From: an uncultured Roseburia sp.
GTDB lineage: Bacteria; Bacillota_A; Clostridia; Lachnospirales; Lachnospiraceae
Assembly: GCA_900753715.1 (NCBI GenBank)
Contig: CAAEAE010000172.1
Span: 1-11,231 of the forward strand
Reading direction: 5' to 3'
Length of the DNA: 11,231 nucleotides
In this document: positions 1 through 6,106 of the stretch, piece by piece
Position numbering within the stretch: position 1 is the first letter of the stretch
How the letters are laid out: the number at the start of each line of letters is the position of its first letter
Program-made: the position numbers and the translations under genes
Notes under the pieces: generated by a model
The model's database searches: none
What the model was told of the DNA's origin: nothing
The model's input: the letters and a program-made list of their open reading frames with translations, nothing else

Positions 1-440
1 AATCCATATTCAAAAGTTAATGCGACAGGTGAGCCTGTACTGTCATAATCATCTTCGTTGTAAGTTGGTCTGGCAGCCTCGGAAGATTTTGCAGGTGTCA
101 TTGCAGTCAGATGAATCAGGTTGCCGGGAGCTATGTACTCTGGGAATCTTGTACCTTTTCCACGTGCCGGGAGAGATGTGGCACTTTCTTCAAGCCAGAA
201 AAGTGTTTCAATGATATCTTCAGCAGCACCAAGGCTGTAATCAGAGATTGCCTTGTAATTGCAGTGCAATGCATCAGCAAGCTTTAGAATCATATCTTCA
301 CCGGGAATGCGTGCACCGGTTTCATACTGGGATATGCGGACAGACATATTTTTGCCCTCAAATCCAAGTGCACCGCCCAACTCGTCCATTGTCATTTTAC
401 GGAATACCCGTATTTTCTTTATTCTTTCACCAATTGTCAT
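1..440 (-). CDS. XRE-family helix-turn-helix regulator (3' end outside window)
   Basis: Reading leftward from the ATG at 438-440 gives an open frame to the window edge, so the C-terminus is missing and at least 146 residues are present. It begins MTIGERIKKIRVFRKMTMDE, followed by a LGGALGF/ISQYETGARIP pattern, the classic Cro/C1-type HTH (about residues 3-62: helix 2 MTMDELGGALGF, recognition helix around MSVRISQYETG). The part after residue 65 (AAEDIIETLFWLEES) is helical and leads to a VALTFEYG segment, resembling the C-terminal extensions of clostridial XRE regulators. The start is supported by GGAGG on the minus strand (451-455), 10 nt upstream. It diverges from the small ORF at 625 across a region with inverted repeats, so it may control both directions. 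Family assignment is strong; its target is inferred only. Confidence 0.85.
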   Translation of the reverse strand, partial: MTIGERIKKIRVFRKMTMDELGGALGFEGKNMSVRISQYETGARIPGEDMILKLADALHCNYKAISDYSLGAAEDIIETLFWLEESATSLPARGKGTRFPEYIAPGNLIHLTAMTPAKSSEAARPTYNEDDYDSTGSPVALTFEYG

Positions 441-486
441 AGTGTAGTTACCTCCGTTTATCTGTCCCTGATGGACTGTTAAATAC

Positions 487-492
487 AGTATA
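487..492 (-). promoter_or_regulatory. Possible -10 box for the leftward XRE gene
   Basis: On the minus strand this reads TATACT, about 47 bp upstream of the XRE start codon. A -35 box is not clear: TTTCAT lies 17 nt upstream but matches TTGACA poorly. Position is plausible; strength is unknown. Confidence 0.35.
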
Positions 493-547
493 ACACGGAA
501 AAAATGAAAATGAAAGTTTTTCTATACAAGAACATTAGAAAAACATC

Positions 548-614
548 TTGACAATTCAATACCGCAAGGTATAGAATAATATCAATTCAATTATCTATAC
601 GATATAGTATTGAA
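548..614 (+). promoter_or_regulatory. Promoter with nested inverted repeats (putative operator), divergent region
   Basis: A perfect TTGACA (548-553) is followed by TATAGA (570-575, 16-nt spacer) or TAGAAT (572-577, 18-nt spacer). Three inverted repeats overlap it: ATACC-GCAA-GGTAT (559-572) lies between the -35 and -10 boxes, CTATA-CGA-TATAG (595-607) lies just downstream, and TTCAATAC (555-562) pairs with GTATTGAA (607-614). Palindromes inside a promoter suggest a repressor site, and the divergent XRE protein is the natural candidate. The sequence elements are seen; the regulator is inferred. Confidence 0.55.
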
Positions 615-624
615 AAATAACTGA

Positions 625-873
625 ATGAGCGATATCAGAAATCTAACAGGCACTTGCCATGACCTGCGCATGAAATTCATTTATAGAATTAAACGTGAAG
701 CGAGCGAATGTAGACACTCCCCCAAGTGGACCGAGTACCTCGAGCAGGAGCGGGCGGTATTACAGGAGAATATCTCAGGTAAAGAGGCTGGTTGTAAAAT
801 CAGCAGAACTGGTATGGGAAACGCCAAAACAAATTTTAAAGGAAAGGTGGTGAAACAGTTTTGGAGGAACTGA
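625..873 (+). CDS. Small hypothetical protein, 82 aa
   Basis: The frame opens with ATG directly after an in-frame TGA and encodes a charged, probably helical protein containing KWTEYLEQERAVLQENISG near the middle. I do not recognise the family. It lies about 48 bp downstream of the -10 box of the promoter at 548-577 and overlaps the start of the next ORF by 13 bp in another frame, which suggests a two-gene unit with coupled translation. Against it: there is no evident Shine-Dalgarno sequence before the ATG, and an 82-codon frame could arise by chance. An opposite-strand frame of similar length (681-1025) lacks better support. Treat as probable but unproven. Confidence 0.42.
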   Translation: MSDIRNLTGTCHDLRMKFIYRIKREASECRHSPKWTEYLEQERAVLQENISGKEAGCKISRTGMGNAKTNFKGKVVKQFWRN

Positions 874-1157
874 ACAAGCAGACTGAAGAGACGATTCAGA
901 TGATGGTTGAAACGGAAGCTCAGAAGGAATTCATGAGGTATGCATTCCTGAAAGAGCCGAAAACACCGATCGGAAAATTGGTCGCCGGGGCATGGCGAAA
1001 GTTTAAAGAGTGGTGGGATATGCATAAGCGGAAGGAAGTTGAGGAAAAGACCAGAGAAAGTGTTCTTGGAAGACTTGCGGAGTTAAAGAAAGAAACTTCA
1101 GAACAGCCACGGAAACCGGTGGTTACGAAAAAGCAGAGAGGACTGGAACTGGATTAG
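861..1157 (+). CDS. Small charged helical protein, 98 aa, TTG start
   Basis: Translation from TTG at 861 is supported by AAGGTGG (844-850), 10 nt upstream; no ATG gives the full frame. The product begins MEELNKQTEETIQMM and is rich in Lys, Glu and Arg, with a tryptophan cluster (WRKFKEWWDMHKRK, about residues 45-58) and a basic C-terminus. No membrane segment or known domain is visible. The length and composition would fit a small nucleic-acid-binding or accessory protein of a mobile element, but this is a guess. It follows and overlaps the 82-aa ORF and is followed by a terminator-like hairpin at 1180-1202, so the two ORFs form one short unit. Confidence 0.6.
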   Translation: MEELNKQTEETIQMMVETEAQKEFMRYAFLKEPKTPIGKLVAGAWRKFKEWWDMHKRKEVEEKTRESVLGRLAELKKETSEQPRKPVVTKKQRGLELD

Positions 1158-1179
1158 GGTTCTTCCTTGAATGACAGTG

Positions 1180-1202
1180 ACGGGGGCGTGACACGCTCCC
1201 GT
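1180..1202 (+). terminator. Terminator-like hairpin after the small-ORF pair
   Basis: ACGGGGGCGT (1180-1189) pairs with ACGCTCCCGT (1193-1202) over ten base pairs (one G-T wobble) with a GAC loop. The stem is strong, but the following TATATGT is a weak U-tract, so rho-independent termination may be incomplete. Confidence 0.55.
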
Positions 1203-1234
1203 TATATGTCGATTAAGCAGGAATCATGTAAAAT

Positions 1235-1312
1235 TATATGGACAAATGCGGAACGAAATATATGGACATTTCGCTGTGTCCATGATATAATCACAGGGTA
1301 TATGAGAGGAGG
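1235..1312 (+). promoter_or_regulatory. Near-consensus promoter with overlapping palindromic operator
   Basis: TGGACA (1263-1268), a 17-nt spacer and TATAAT (1286-1291) form a near-perfect sigma-A promoter. The -35 box lies within a palindrome, ATGGACA (1262-1268), 8 nt, TGTCCAT (1277-1283). A second direct copy of TATATGGACA begins at 1235, exactly 24 bp upstream of the copy at 1259. Further short symmetry (CGAAAT 1254-1259 with ATTTCG 1268-1273) is nested inside. The ribosome binding site AGGAGG (1307-1312) is 6 nt before the ATG at 1319. The arrangement predicts repression by a dimer at the palindrome, perhaps the gene's own product. Confidence 0.7.
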
Positions 1313-1318
1313 CTTTAG

Positions 1319-2644
1319 ATGGTTATTGGATCTGAAAGTGAAACCGTTGAGTTCAAGCTTACTACCGGAGAAAAGAATGAGGCTGTAGAAGCTATGGCTG
1401 CCATTTTGAATAAACATTGCCGAGGCACAGTGTATTTTGGCGTTGATGATTCCGGATTTGTTAGAGGACAACAGATTAGTGATTCTACCAAAAAGGATAT
1501 ATCAAGAATAATTAGCGACGCCATTGAACCGAGAATTGCGCCGACTATAGAGGTGCTCACTATAGAACAACGAACGATAATTAAGGTGTCGTTTTCCGGT
1601 CATAATAGACCATATGCAGTTAATGGCAAGTATCTAATTCGAACAGGGACAGAGAATAGACGTATGTCTCCTGATGAACTAAAAAGACTGATAAAAAATG
1701 ATGATTACTCTTCCAAGTGGGAGGAAGGGGTAACGGATTATACTGCTGAAGATCTGGATGATGAAGCGCTTAAAGATTTCTATCAGTCTGCAAAGGACTG
1801 CGGCCGCTTATCCATGAAAGAATATGACAAAGGGAAATTGCTTACTACTCTCGACATTGTTCGCGGTGGGAAAATAAACAACGGTGGCTATGCCCTTTTT
1901 GGGAAAAATGCAAAGATTGGGTTAAAGCTGGCATCATATGCTACAGACAATAAAGTTACCTTCACAGATTTGAAACTCCTTGAAGGTAATATCTATAATC
2001 TTGTAAATGCTGCTTTAGATTACATTTTGAACCGCATCAACTGGAGAAGCGAAATTGGAGCAAGAAAGAGAAAAGAGATTCCGGAAATTCCAGAGGAGGC
2101 AATTCGTGAAATTATAGTAAACGCATTTGCACATGCAGATTATGAAACTGTTCCGGAGATTGAAATCGGTATTCATCCGGGCAAAATTGAGATATATAAC
2201 CCCGGATCTTTTCCGGACGATTTAACGCCGCTTGATTTTATATCTAGGAATTTGCCTTCATATAAGCGAAACAAGCTAATATTAGACATTCTGTTTAGAA
2301 GCAAAGACGTTGAAAAGTCAGGTACTGGCTTTCAGCGTGTAAACGATTTTTGCAAGCAACAGAACGTGACTTGGAACTATAGAAAAGAAGCATACGGTTT
2401 CTTCTTCGAATTTATCAGGACAAATGTCCAGATAAATGTCCAGATAAATACTGAACTTACAGAAGCAGAGCAGGTCATTTTTAATCTGATTCAGAATAAT
2501 GATGGTATCTCAAAAGCAGAGATGGCTATAAGAATCGGAAAGTCGGAAAAGACTGTACAGAGGCTTATATCTTCACTCATAAAGAAGCAGGTGATTGAGA
2601 GAGAAGGATCTAATAAATCAGGCAGTTGGAAAATAAAGATATAG
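1319..2644 (+). CDS. AlbA_2 / RecG-like ATPase-domain putative transcriptional regulator
   Basis: The 441-residue protein has the usual three-part layout of this large family. Residues about 5-125 form the AlbA_2 (Schlafen-type) domain: ESETVEFKLTTGE, then NKHCRGTVYFGVDDSG and the YLIRTGTENRRMSPDEL end. Residues about 250-365 resemble the HATPase_c_4/RecG-like C-terminal domain, with EEAIREIIVNAFAHADY, IEIYNPGSFP and KSGTGFQRV. Residues about 378-441 are a winged helix (ISKAEMAIRIGKSEKTVQRLI). The linker carries a short VQINVQIN repeat encoded by a 12-bp tandem repeat. AGGAGG 6 nt upstream fixes the start. Family members are usually annotated as putative DNA binders, often 'ATP-dependent DNA helicase RecG-related', but helicase motifs are absent here. 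It is monocistronic, with its own operator-bearing promoter, so autoregulation is likely. Biological role is unknown. Confidence 0.88.
   Translation: MVIGSESETVEFKLTTGEKNEAVEAMAAILNKHCRGTVYFGVDDSGFVRGQQISDSTKKDISRIISDAIEPRIAPTIEVLTIEQRTIIKVSFSGHNRPYAVNGKYLIRTGTENRRMSPDELKRLIKNDDYSSKWEEGVTDYTAEDLDDEALKDFYQSAKDCGRLSMKEYDKGKLLTTLDIVRGGKINNGGYALFGKNAKIGLKLASYATDNKVTFTDLKLLEGNIYNLVNAALDYILNRINWRSEIGARKRKEIPEIPEEAIREIIVNAFAHADYETVPEIEIGIHPGKIEIYNPGSFPDDLTPLDFISRNLPSYKRNKLILDILFRSKDVEKSGTGFQRVNDFCKQQNVTWNYRKEAYGFFFEFIRTNVQINVQINTELTEAEQVIFNLIQNNDGISKAEMAIRIGKSEKTVQRLISSLIKKQVIEREGSNKSGSWKIKI
2422..2445 (+). repeat. 12-bp perfect tandem repeat inside the AlbA_2 gene
   Basis: AAATGTCCAGAT occurs twice in tandem (2422-2433, 2434-2445) followed by a partial third AAAT. 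It is in frame and encodes a repeated NVQI unit in the linker before the winged helix. The left flank creates a GGACA-AA-TGTCC palindrome (2418-2429). Confidence 0.8.
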
Positions 2645-2663
2645 GAGAGAAAGATAATTATTT

Positions 2664-3267
2664 ATGGATTGGGAATTGTGTTCACGGCATTTGACTAGCG
2701 GTTACATTGCGGTAGCATTTACTTTGGCAATATTGTGATAGTACGCATATTTAAAAAGAAACATAGAGTAGGTCATATTCTGATATCATACGTTTTTATA
2801 TTTTATCTTGTGGGAATACTTACTATGACTGGAAGTTGGTACAGAGGAGCGTTTTCGCCGAGAATAGTTTATATTCCTTTTATTGATATGATAAGGGGAC
2901 CTATAGATACCATTTTAAATGTTTTCTTATTTGTTCCGTTGGGATTGTTTTGCCATTGCTTTATGATGAATTCGACAAGGCTGGAAAAGTGCTTTTAGCA
3001 GGATTCTTAATTTCGGTATCCGTTGAAATAATTCAAATGTTCGGGTGTGGCGCAACGGATATTAAAGATCTGATTACGAACACAATTGGTGCGTGTGTTG
3101 GATATGGAGTATTTAAAGTCCTGGAAAAGTTTATTCCCGAAAAATGGATTGGCATATTTAGAATAACGGGAAAGAATGGATACATTGAGTTGATAATTTT
3201 TTGGATTGGAACGGCGATAATGATGCTCACTGTTCAGCCATTGCTTTTTCATAGGTTATTTAGGTGA
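2664..3267 (+). pseudogene. VanZ-like membrane protein, broken by two frameshifts
   Basis: Three reading frames join into one VanZ-family protein of about 200 residues. Frame one starts at ATG 2664 and gives a membrane-like segment (SGYIAVAFTLAIL) ending at TGA 2736-2738. Frame two runs to 2998 and contains VIVRIFKKKHRVGHILISYV, further hydrophobic stretches and NVFLFVPLGLF. Frame three, to 3267, continues as LPLLYDEFDKAGKVLLAGF, then VSVEIIQMFG, TDIKDLITNTIGACVGYGV and a last membrane segment. FVPLG, the E-x-I-Q motif and D(L)ITNTIGA are family hallmarks. Each join needs one extra base: near 2735 (ATATTG/GTG) and in the T run at 2948-2951. VanZ-like proteins are integral membrane proteins; VanZ itself gives low-level teicoplanin resistance, while most homologues have unknown roles. 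AGGAG at 2643-2647 is rather far from the ATG. Either a decayed gene or sequencing error. Confidence 0.8.
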
Positions 3268-3347
3268 TTGTAATGGAAAGTATAAATAATAATGCAAAGA
3301 TTACAGGTATGAAGGATAAGTAATTAGATTGGTGGTATAAAAATATT

Positions 3348-3941
3348 ATGGGACTAAAAGATTACATATTTGTCACTGGTGCAAGTGGTATAGGAAAAAC
3401 TACGCTGGCACAAGGGCTTCTTGCGCATTATAAAACAACGTTCATAGAACAGAATATGATCCCGGAATTTATCTCCAGAGATGGAATTGAGTCTATGACC
3501 GGAGAACTCGAAGAATTGACGTGCTGGGAAAACATGGTGGCGATGCTTAAATGTTTTCATAAGCTTGGATATAAGGGCATCATTGTAACGGATATGGATG
3601 ATTTGCGAACAGCTGATATTCCCATTGTATTTAAGGGTTCGAATTATATCACAATTAAGCTTGTATCAAGCGATTTAGAGCAGATACGGGAGCAAATGAA
3701 AAATCGCCCCAATAATGGCTTGATAGATTATGAGTTGCAGCAAAAGACAAATGATAAAAACTTAAAGAGAGATCCATTGGTTAATGAAGTAGAAATCGAT
3801 GTTTCCGGGAAATCCATCGAGGAAGTTCTAAATGAGGCAATCGAAATCATCGACACAACAGAGTCACTTTTGGATTATGAATGTGTAAAGCCACCGAAGG
3901 AGTTATTCTATTCGTGGGTATTTGCTAATGGATTGAGATAG
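3348..3941 (+). CDS. P-loop NTPase, small kinase-like protein
   Basis: The 197-residue product carries a Walker A motif GASGIGKT at residues 11-18 directly after a beta strand (YIFVTG), typical of the P-loop kinase/AAA_33 group and of nucleoside-monophosphate-kinase-like folds. A hydrophobic strand ending in Asp (GIIVTDMDD) could serve as Walker B, and the segment with REQMKNRPNN and a later K-x-x-K-RDP is rich in basic residues as in a lid region. Length suits a single-domain phosphotransferase; the substrate cannot be told. The start ATG 3348 has only a weak GGTGG (3331-3335) 12 nt upstream. A 16-codon ATG frame (3273-3323) lies in the same frame upstream but ends with TAA, so it may be a remnant leader. 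It stands between the VanZ remnant and the DUF3795 gene on the same strand. Confidence 0.75.
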   Translation: MGLKDYIFVTGASGIGKTTLAQGLLAHYKTTFIEQNMIPEFISRDGIESMTGELEELTCWENMVAMLKCFHKLGYKGIIVTDMDDLRTADIPIVFKGSNYITIKLVSSDLEQIREQMKNRPNNGLIDYELQQKTNDKNLKRDPLVNEVEIDVSGKSIEEVLNEAIEIIDTTESLLDYECVKPPKELFYSWVFANGLR

Positions 3942-3983
3942 ACACTTCTTTTTAGATAAAACTTAGCTAAGGAATGAATTAGA

Positions 3984-4244
3984 ATGACAGATTTTTCTAC
4001 TATCACAGCTTGTGGTGAGTGCTGTGTTGGATGCTCAAAAAAGATAGATGGATTATGCCCTGGGTGTATAGAGGCAGATGGGCATGTCCCTGAATGGGCC
4101 CAGTCAGGCATGTGTAAGGTACATGCCTGTTGTAAGGAGCATAATGCTCGGTTCTGTGGTCTGTGCAGCGAGTTCCCGTGTGATAAGCTCCCTCAGTTGA
4201 TCTCATGGAATCCAGGCATCATTCAACACCTTTCCGCTTTGTAG
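3984..4244 (+). CDS. DUF3795 family cysteine-rich protein
   Basis: This 86-residue protein has the cysteine pattern of DUF3795: ACGECCVGCSKK, LCPGCIEADGH, GMCKVHACCKEH and FCGLCSEFPCDKL, ending with SWNPGIIQHLSAL. Twelve or more cysteines in a soluble small protein suggest metal (zinc or iron-sulfur) binding, but the function of the family is not established. TAAGGA (3968-3973) lies about ten bases before ATG 3984. The TAG stop at 4242-4244 forms part of the AGGATGA that is probably the ribosome binding site of the next gene, so the two are likely translationally coupled. It is about the normal length; some homologues continue a few residues further. Confidence 0.85.
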   Translation: MTDFSTITACGECCVGCSKKIDGLCPGCIEADGHVPEWAQSGMCKVHACCKEHNARFCGLCSEFPCDKLPQLISWNPGIIQHLSAL

Positions 4245-4265
4245 GATGAATATATTATTAATGGA

Positions 4266-4754
4266 TTGTCCGGTGAGTACGCAGTCAGAAGGTTGGCTGA
4301 GGAGGATATCCCGGAGATTCTTGCACTTTGTGAAAAGAATACACTCTATTATAGATACTGCCCGCCATTTGTGTCGGAACAGAGTATACGAGATGACATG
4401 AACGCGCTTCCGCCCGGAAAGACCGTATCTGACAAGTATTATGTTGGATATTATGACGGAGAGCGTCTGATTGCTGTTATGGATATGATTATGGCATTCC
4501 CCGAAAAGACTACATCGTTTATAGGCTTTTTTATGACGGATATAGAGGCGCAGAATAAAGGATTAGGTAGTTTCATTATTTCAGAACTGTGCAAAGTTAT
4601 GACTGGAATGGGAATGAGAGCGGTTCGACTTGGTTGGGTTAAAGGTAATCCCCAGGCAGAGCATTTCTGGAAAAAGAATGGCTTTGTTGAAACAGGGGCA
4701 ACCAATGAGACAGATAAATATACAGTTGTAGTAGCTCGAAGGGGATTGCAGTAA
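4266..4754 (+). CDS. GNAT-family N-acetyltransferase, non-ATG start
   Basis: The frame encodes a full GNAT domain of about 162 residues: YAVRRLAEEDIPEILALCEK at the start, a central beta strand (SFIGFFMTD) followed by the acetyl-CoA-binding loop IEAQNKGLGSFIISEL (Q/R-x-x-G-x-G/A type), and late motif VKGNPQAEHFWKKNGF. It would transfer an acetyl group to an unknown small molecule or protein. The start is unclear. The frame opens after TAG 4242-4244 and reads DEYIINGLSGEYAV with no ATG or GTG; the first usual start is TTG at 4266. AGGATGA (4243-4249) is too far from that TTG (over 16 nt) but well placed for ATT at 4257, which would give a start equivalent to M-N-G-L-S-G. ATG 4261 is out of frame. 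The stop TAA overlaps the ATG of the next short ORF. Confidence 0.82.
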   Translation: MSGEYAVRRLAEEDIPEILALCEKNTLYYRYCPPFVSEQSIRDDMNALPPGKTVSDKYYVGYYDGERLIAVMDMIMAFPEKTTSFIGFFMTDIEAQNKGLGSFIISELCKVMTGMGMRAVRLGWVKGNPQAEHFWKKNGFVETGATNETDKYTVVVARRGLQ

Positions 4755-4837
4755 TGAGCAATCATACAATGAATTTAACACCTTCTACATTCAAAATGAT
4801 TCGAGAAGGAAAGGAGAAATACTTATGGCGAAGATAA
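4754..4837 (+). pseudogene. Truncated ASCH-domain gene stub
   Basis: A 27-codon frame begins at ATG 4754, overlapping the GNAT stop codon (TAATG), and reads MSNHTMNLTPSTFKMIREGK before diverging to EKYLWRR and a TAA. The opening matches the typical start of small ASCH-domain proteins, in which a similar F-x-x-I-x-x-G-K-K is followed by T-I-E-L-R-L. The rest of the domain is missing and the following kinase gene begins immediately, its ribosome binding site lying within the stub. This suggests a deletion or recombination joined the ASCH 5' end to the kinase 5' region. The ASCH match is by recall of the family start and is moderately sure. Confidence 0.5.
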
Positions 4838-5315
4838 TAGCGATCTGTGGGAAAATATGTTGTGGAAAAACCTATTACGCCAATCAAATAAAAGAAAAGA
4901 GAAAGCGGTTGTTTTATCATGTGATGAATTGACAAAAGATTTGTTTGATAATGATTTGGGTGAGAAACATGACGAAATGGCGTTAAGAATTTGGAGTTAT
5001 TTTAAGAAAAAATCGGTGGAATTAGTGAACGTAGGTTGTACTGTTATCTTAGATTGGGGATTTTGGAGATTAGAAAACAGAAGAAGCTTGACCGATTTTT
5101 GCCACTCTCAGAATGTTCATTGTGAATGGCATTACATTGAGGTTGATGACCAAACATGGAATAAAAACATTGAAGAACGAAACTGCAGGGTATTAAACGG
5201 TGAAGGTGGTTCAGATTATTATCTGGATGAAGGGCTTATGGGAAAATTATTGTCTATGTGGGAAGAACCCACTAAAGATGAAATAGATGTTTGGTATACA
5301 TTAAAAAGAAAATAG
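4825..5315 (+). pseudogene. AAA_33-type P-loop kinase, broken by one frameshift
   Basis: ATG 4825, with AGGAG (4812-4816) 8 nt upstream, opens a frame giving MAKIIAICGKICCGKTYY with Walker A GKICCGKT at residues 9-16. That frame stops at TGA shortly after KEKRKR. The rest of the protein continues in the -1 frame as KAVVLSCDELTKDLFDN, followed by VELVNVGCTVILDWGFW (Walker B-like strand), ECEWHYIEVDD-like sequence, IEERNCRVLNGEGGSDYYLD (lid region) and LSMWEEP, ending at 5315. A single added A in the A-run around 4890-4898 restores about 163 continuous residues. The intact family is a small P-loop phosphotransferase with unknown substrate. It could be a real pseudogene or an indel error. An alternative TTG start at 4857 in the second frame would lack the P-loop and is not believable. 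Confidence 0.75.
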
Positions 5316-5594
5316 AATTGCTATTAGGTGACTTGATAACACTTCCGTGATAACAATTTGATAACATTAGCTGATACAGTCCGTGCGATATGGACGGCTG
5401 AAACCAAATGGAATCAAATCGTAACAGAGAACCCTAACAAAAATGTTTAAGGTACAGGTTAAGTTAGGGAGTTTGAATAACGGACAGAAATGCCGAAAGC
5501 TTGTATTTATGTGGGCTTCCGGCATTTGTTTTATCAAATGGCTCTGGTTTGGCTCTATTTGTGGGGAGAGTAATAGCAAGATTAAGGAGAAATT
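5316..5594 (+). other. 279-bp gap with repeats and a hairpin, possible gene remnant
   Basis: No convincing gene. TGATAACA occurs three times within 33 bp (5334-5341, 5348-5355, 5359-5366). CCCTAAC (5432-5438) is repeated inverted as GTTAGGG (5463-5469). A 36-codon frame (5340-5450) reading TVRAIWTAETKWNQIV before NPNKNV and a stop could be the 3' end of a lost gene. GGCTCT is doubled near 5541-5557. The repeats resemble a recombination or regulatory site, but no assignment is possible. Confidence 0.4.
5488..5531 (+). terminator. Rho-independent-like terminator in the gap
   Basis: AAATGCCGAAAGC (5488-5500) pairs with GCTTCCGGCATTT (5515-5527) with one mismatch in 13 positions and a 14-nt loop, followed by GTTTTATC. 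It would end transcription from the left before the kinase gene at 5595. Confidence 0.6.
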
Positions 5595-6095
5595 ATGAAA
5601 AAGATAATTATATTAAGAGGTAACTCTGGAAGTGGAAAAACAACAGTAGCTAGAGCGTTGCAAAAGAAATTTGGATACAATACAATGATGATTTCACAAG
5701 ATGAGATTAGGAGAAATATCTTGTGGGTTAAAGATGGCGTTGATACTAAGGCATTACCACTTATGATAGAACTTATGAAATATGGGTATGAGCATTGTGA
5801 TGTGGTTATTTTAGAGGGCATCATGTATGATGAGTGGTATAGTCCTTTGTTCAAAACGGCAAATGAATTGTATGGAATGGATATATATGCGTACTATTTT
5901 GATATACCATTTGAAGAGACGGTCAGGCGGCATAATACACGAGATAAAAAACAGGAATTTGGTGAAGAAGATATGCGTAGATGGTGGAGAGAAAAGGATT
6001 TTTCATCAGTTTTTAATGAAAAAATTATTACATCTGACATTGATGCAGACAGTATTGTTGAAATGATATATATAGATTCAGCAAATGAAGGATAA
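5595..6095 (+). CDS. AAA_33-type P-loop kinase-like protein
   Basis: The intact 166-residue protein has Walker A GNSGSGKT at residues 9-16 (MKKIIILRGNSGSGKTTVA), an ISQDEIRRNIL segment where kinases of this type bind substrate, a Walker B-like strand VVILEGIMYDE, and the lid FEETVRRHNTRDKKQEFGEEDMRRWW with several Arg/Lys residues. This is the layout of small zeta-toxin/chloramphenicol-phosphotransferase-like kinases often annotated simply as 'kinase' or AAA family ATPase; the substrate is unknown. AAGGAG (5584-5589) 5 nt upstream supports ATG 5595. It follows a terminator and precedes the NUDIX fragment by 11 bp, so those two probably share a transcript. It resembles the broken kinase at 4825 in fold but is not a close duplicate. 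Confidence 0.83.
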   Translation: MKKIIILRGNSGSGKTTVARALQKKFGYNTMMISQDEIRRNILWVKDGVDTKALPLMIELMKYGYEHCDVVILEGIMYDEWYSPLFKTANELYGMDIYAYYFDIPFEETVRRHNTRDKKQEFGEEDMRRWWREKDFSSVFNEKIITSDIDADSIVEMIYIDSANEG

Positions 6096-6106
6096 GGGTA
6101 TTACGT

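Noticed and set aside
681..1025. 114-residue frame on the minus strand opposite the small ORFs
   Set aside because: Low-complexity Phe/Leu-rich composition typical of antisense shadows; no ribosome binding site; overlaps the better supported ORF at 861.
2945..2953. Programmed -1 frameshifting in the VanZ gene
   Set aside because: No X-XXY-YYZ slippery heptamer and no clear downstream structure; a lost T explains it better, and a second frameshift exists in the same gene.
3273..3323. 16-codon ATG frame (MESINNNAKITGMKDK) in frame with the P-loop gene
   Set aside because: Too short to call; no ribosome binding site and no recognised match. May be the start of a lost gene or of a longer ancestral P-loop protein.
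4857..4900. TTG at 4857 as the start of the second-frame kinase ORF
   Set aside because: It lacks a ribosome binding site and would skip the Walker A motif, which is intact in the frame starting at ATG 4825.
5334..5366. CRISPR-like short repeats (TGATAACA x3)
   Set aside because: Units of 8 bp with spacings of 6 and 3 bp are far too short and irregular for a CRISPR array.
5367..5579. 70-residue minus-strand frame in the gap
   Set aside because: Covers the terminator hairpin and repeats, with no recognisable domain or ribosome binding site.
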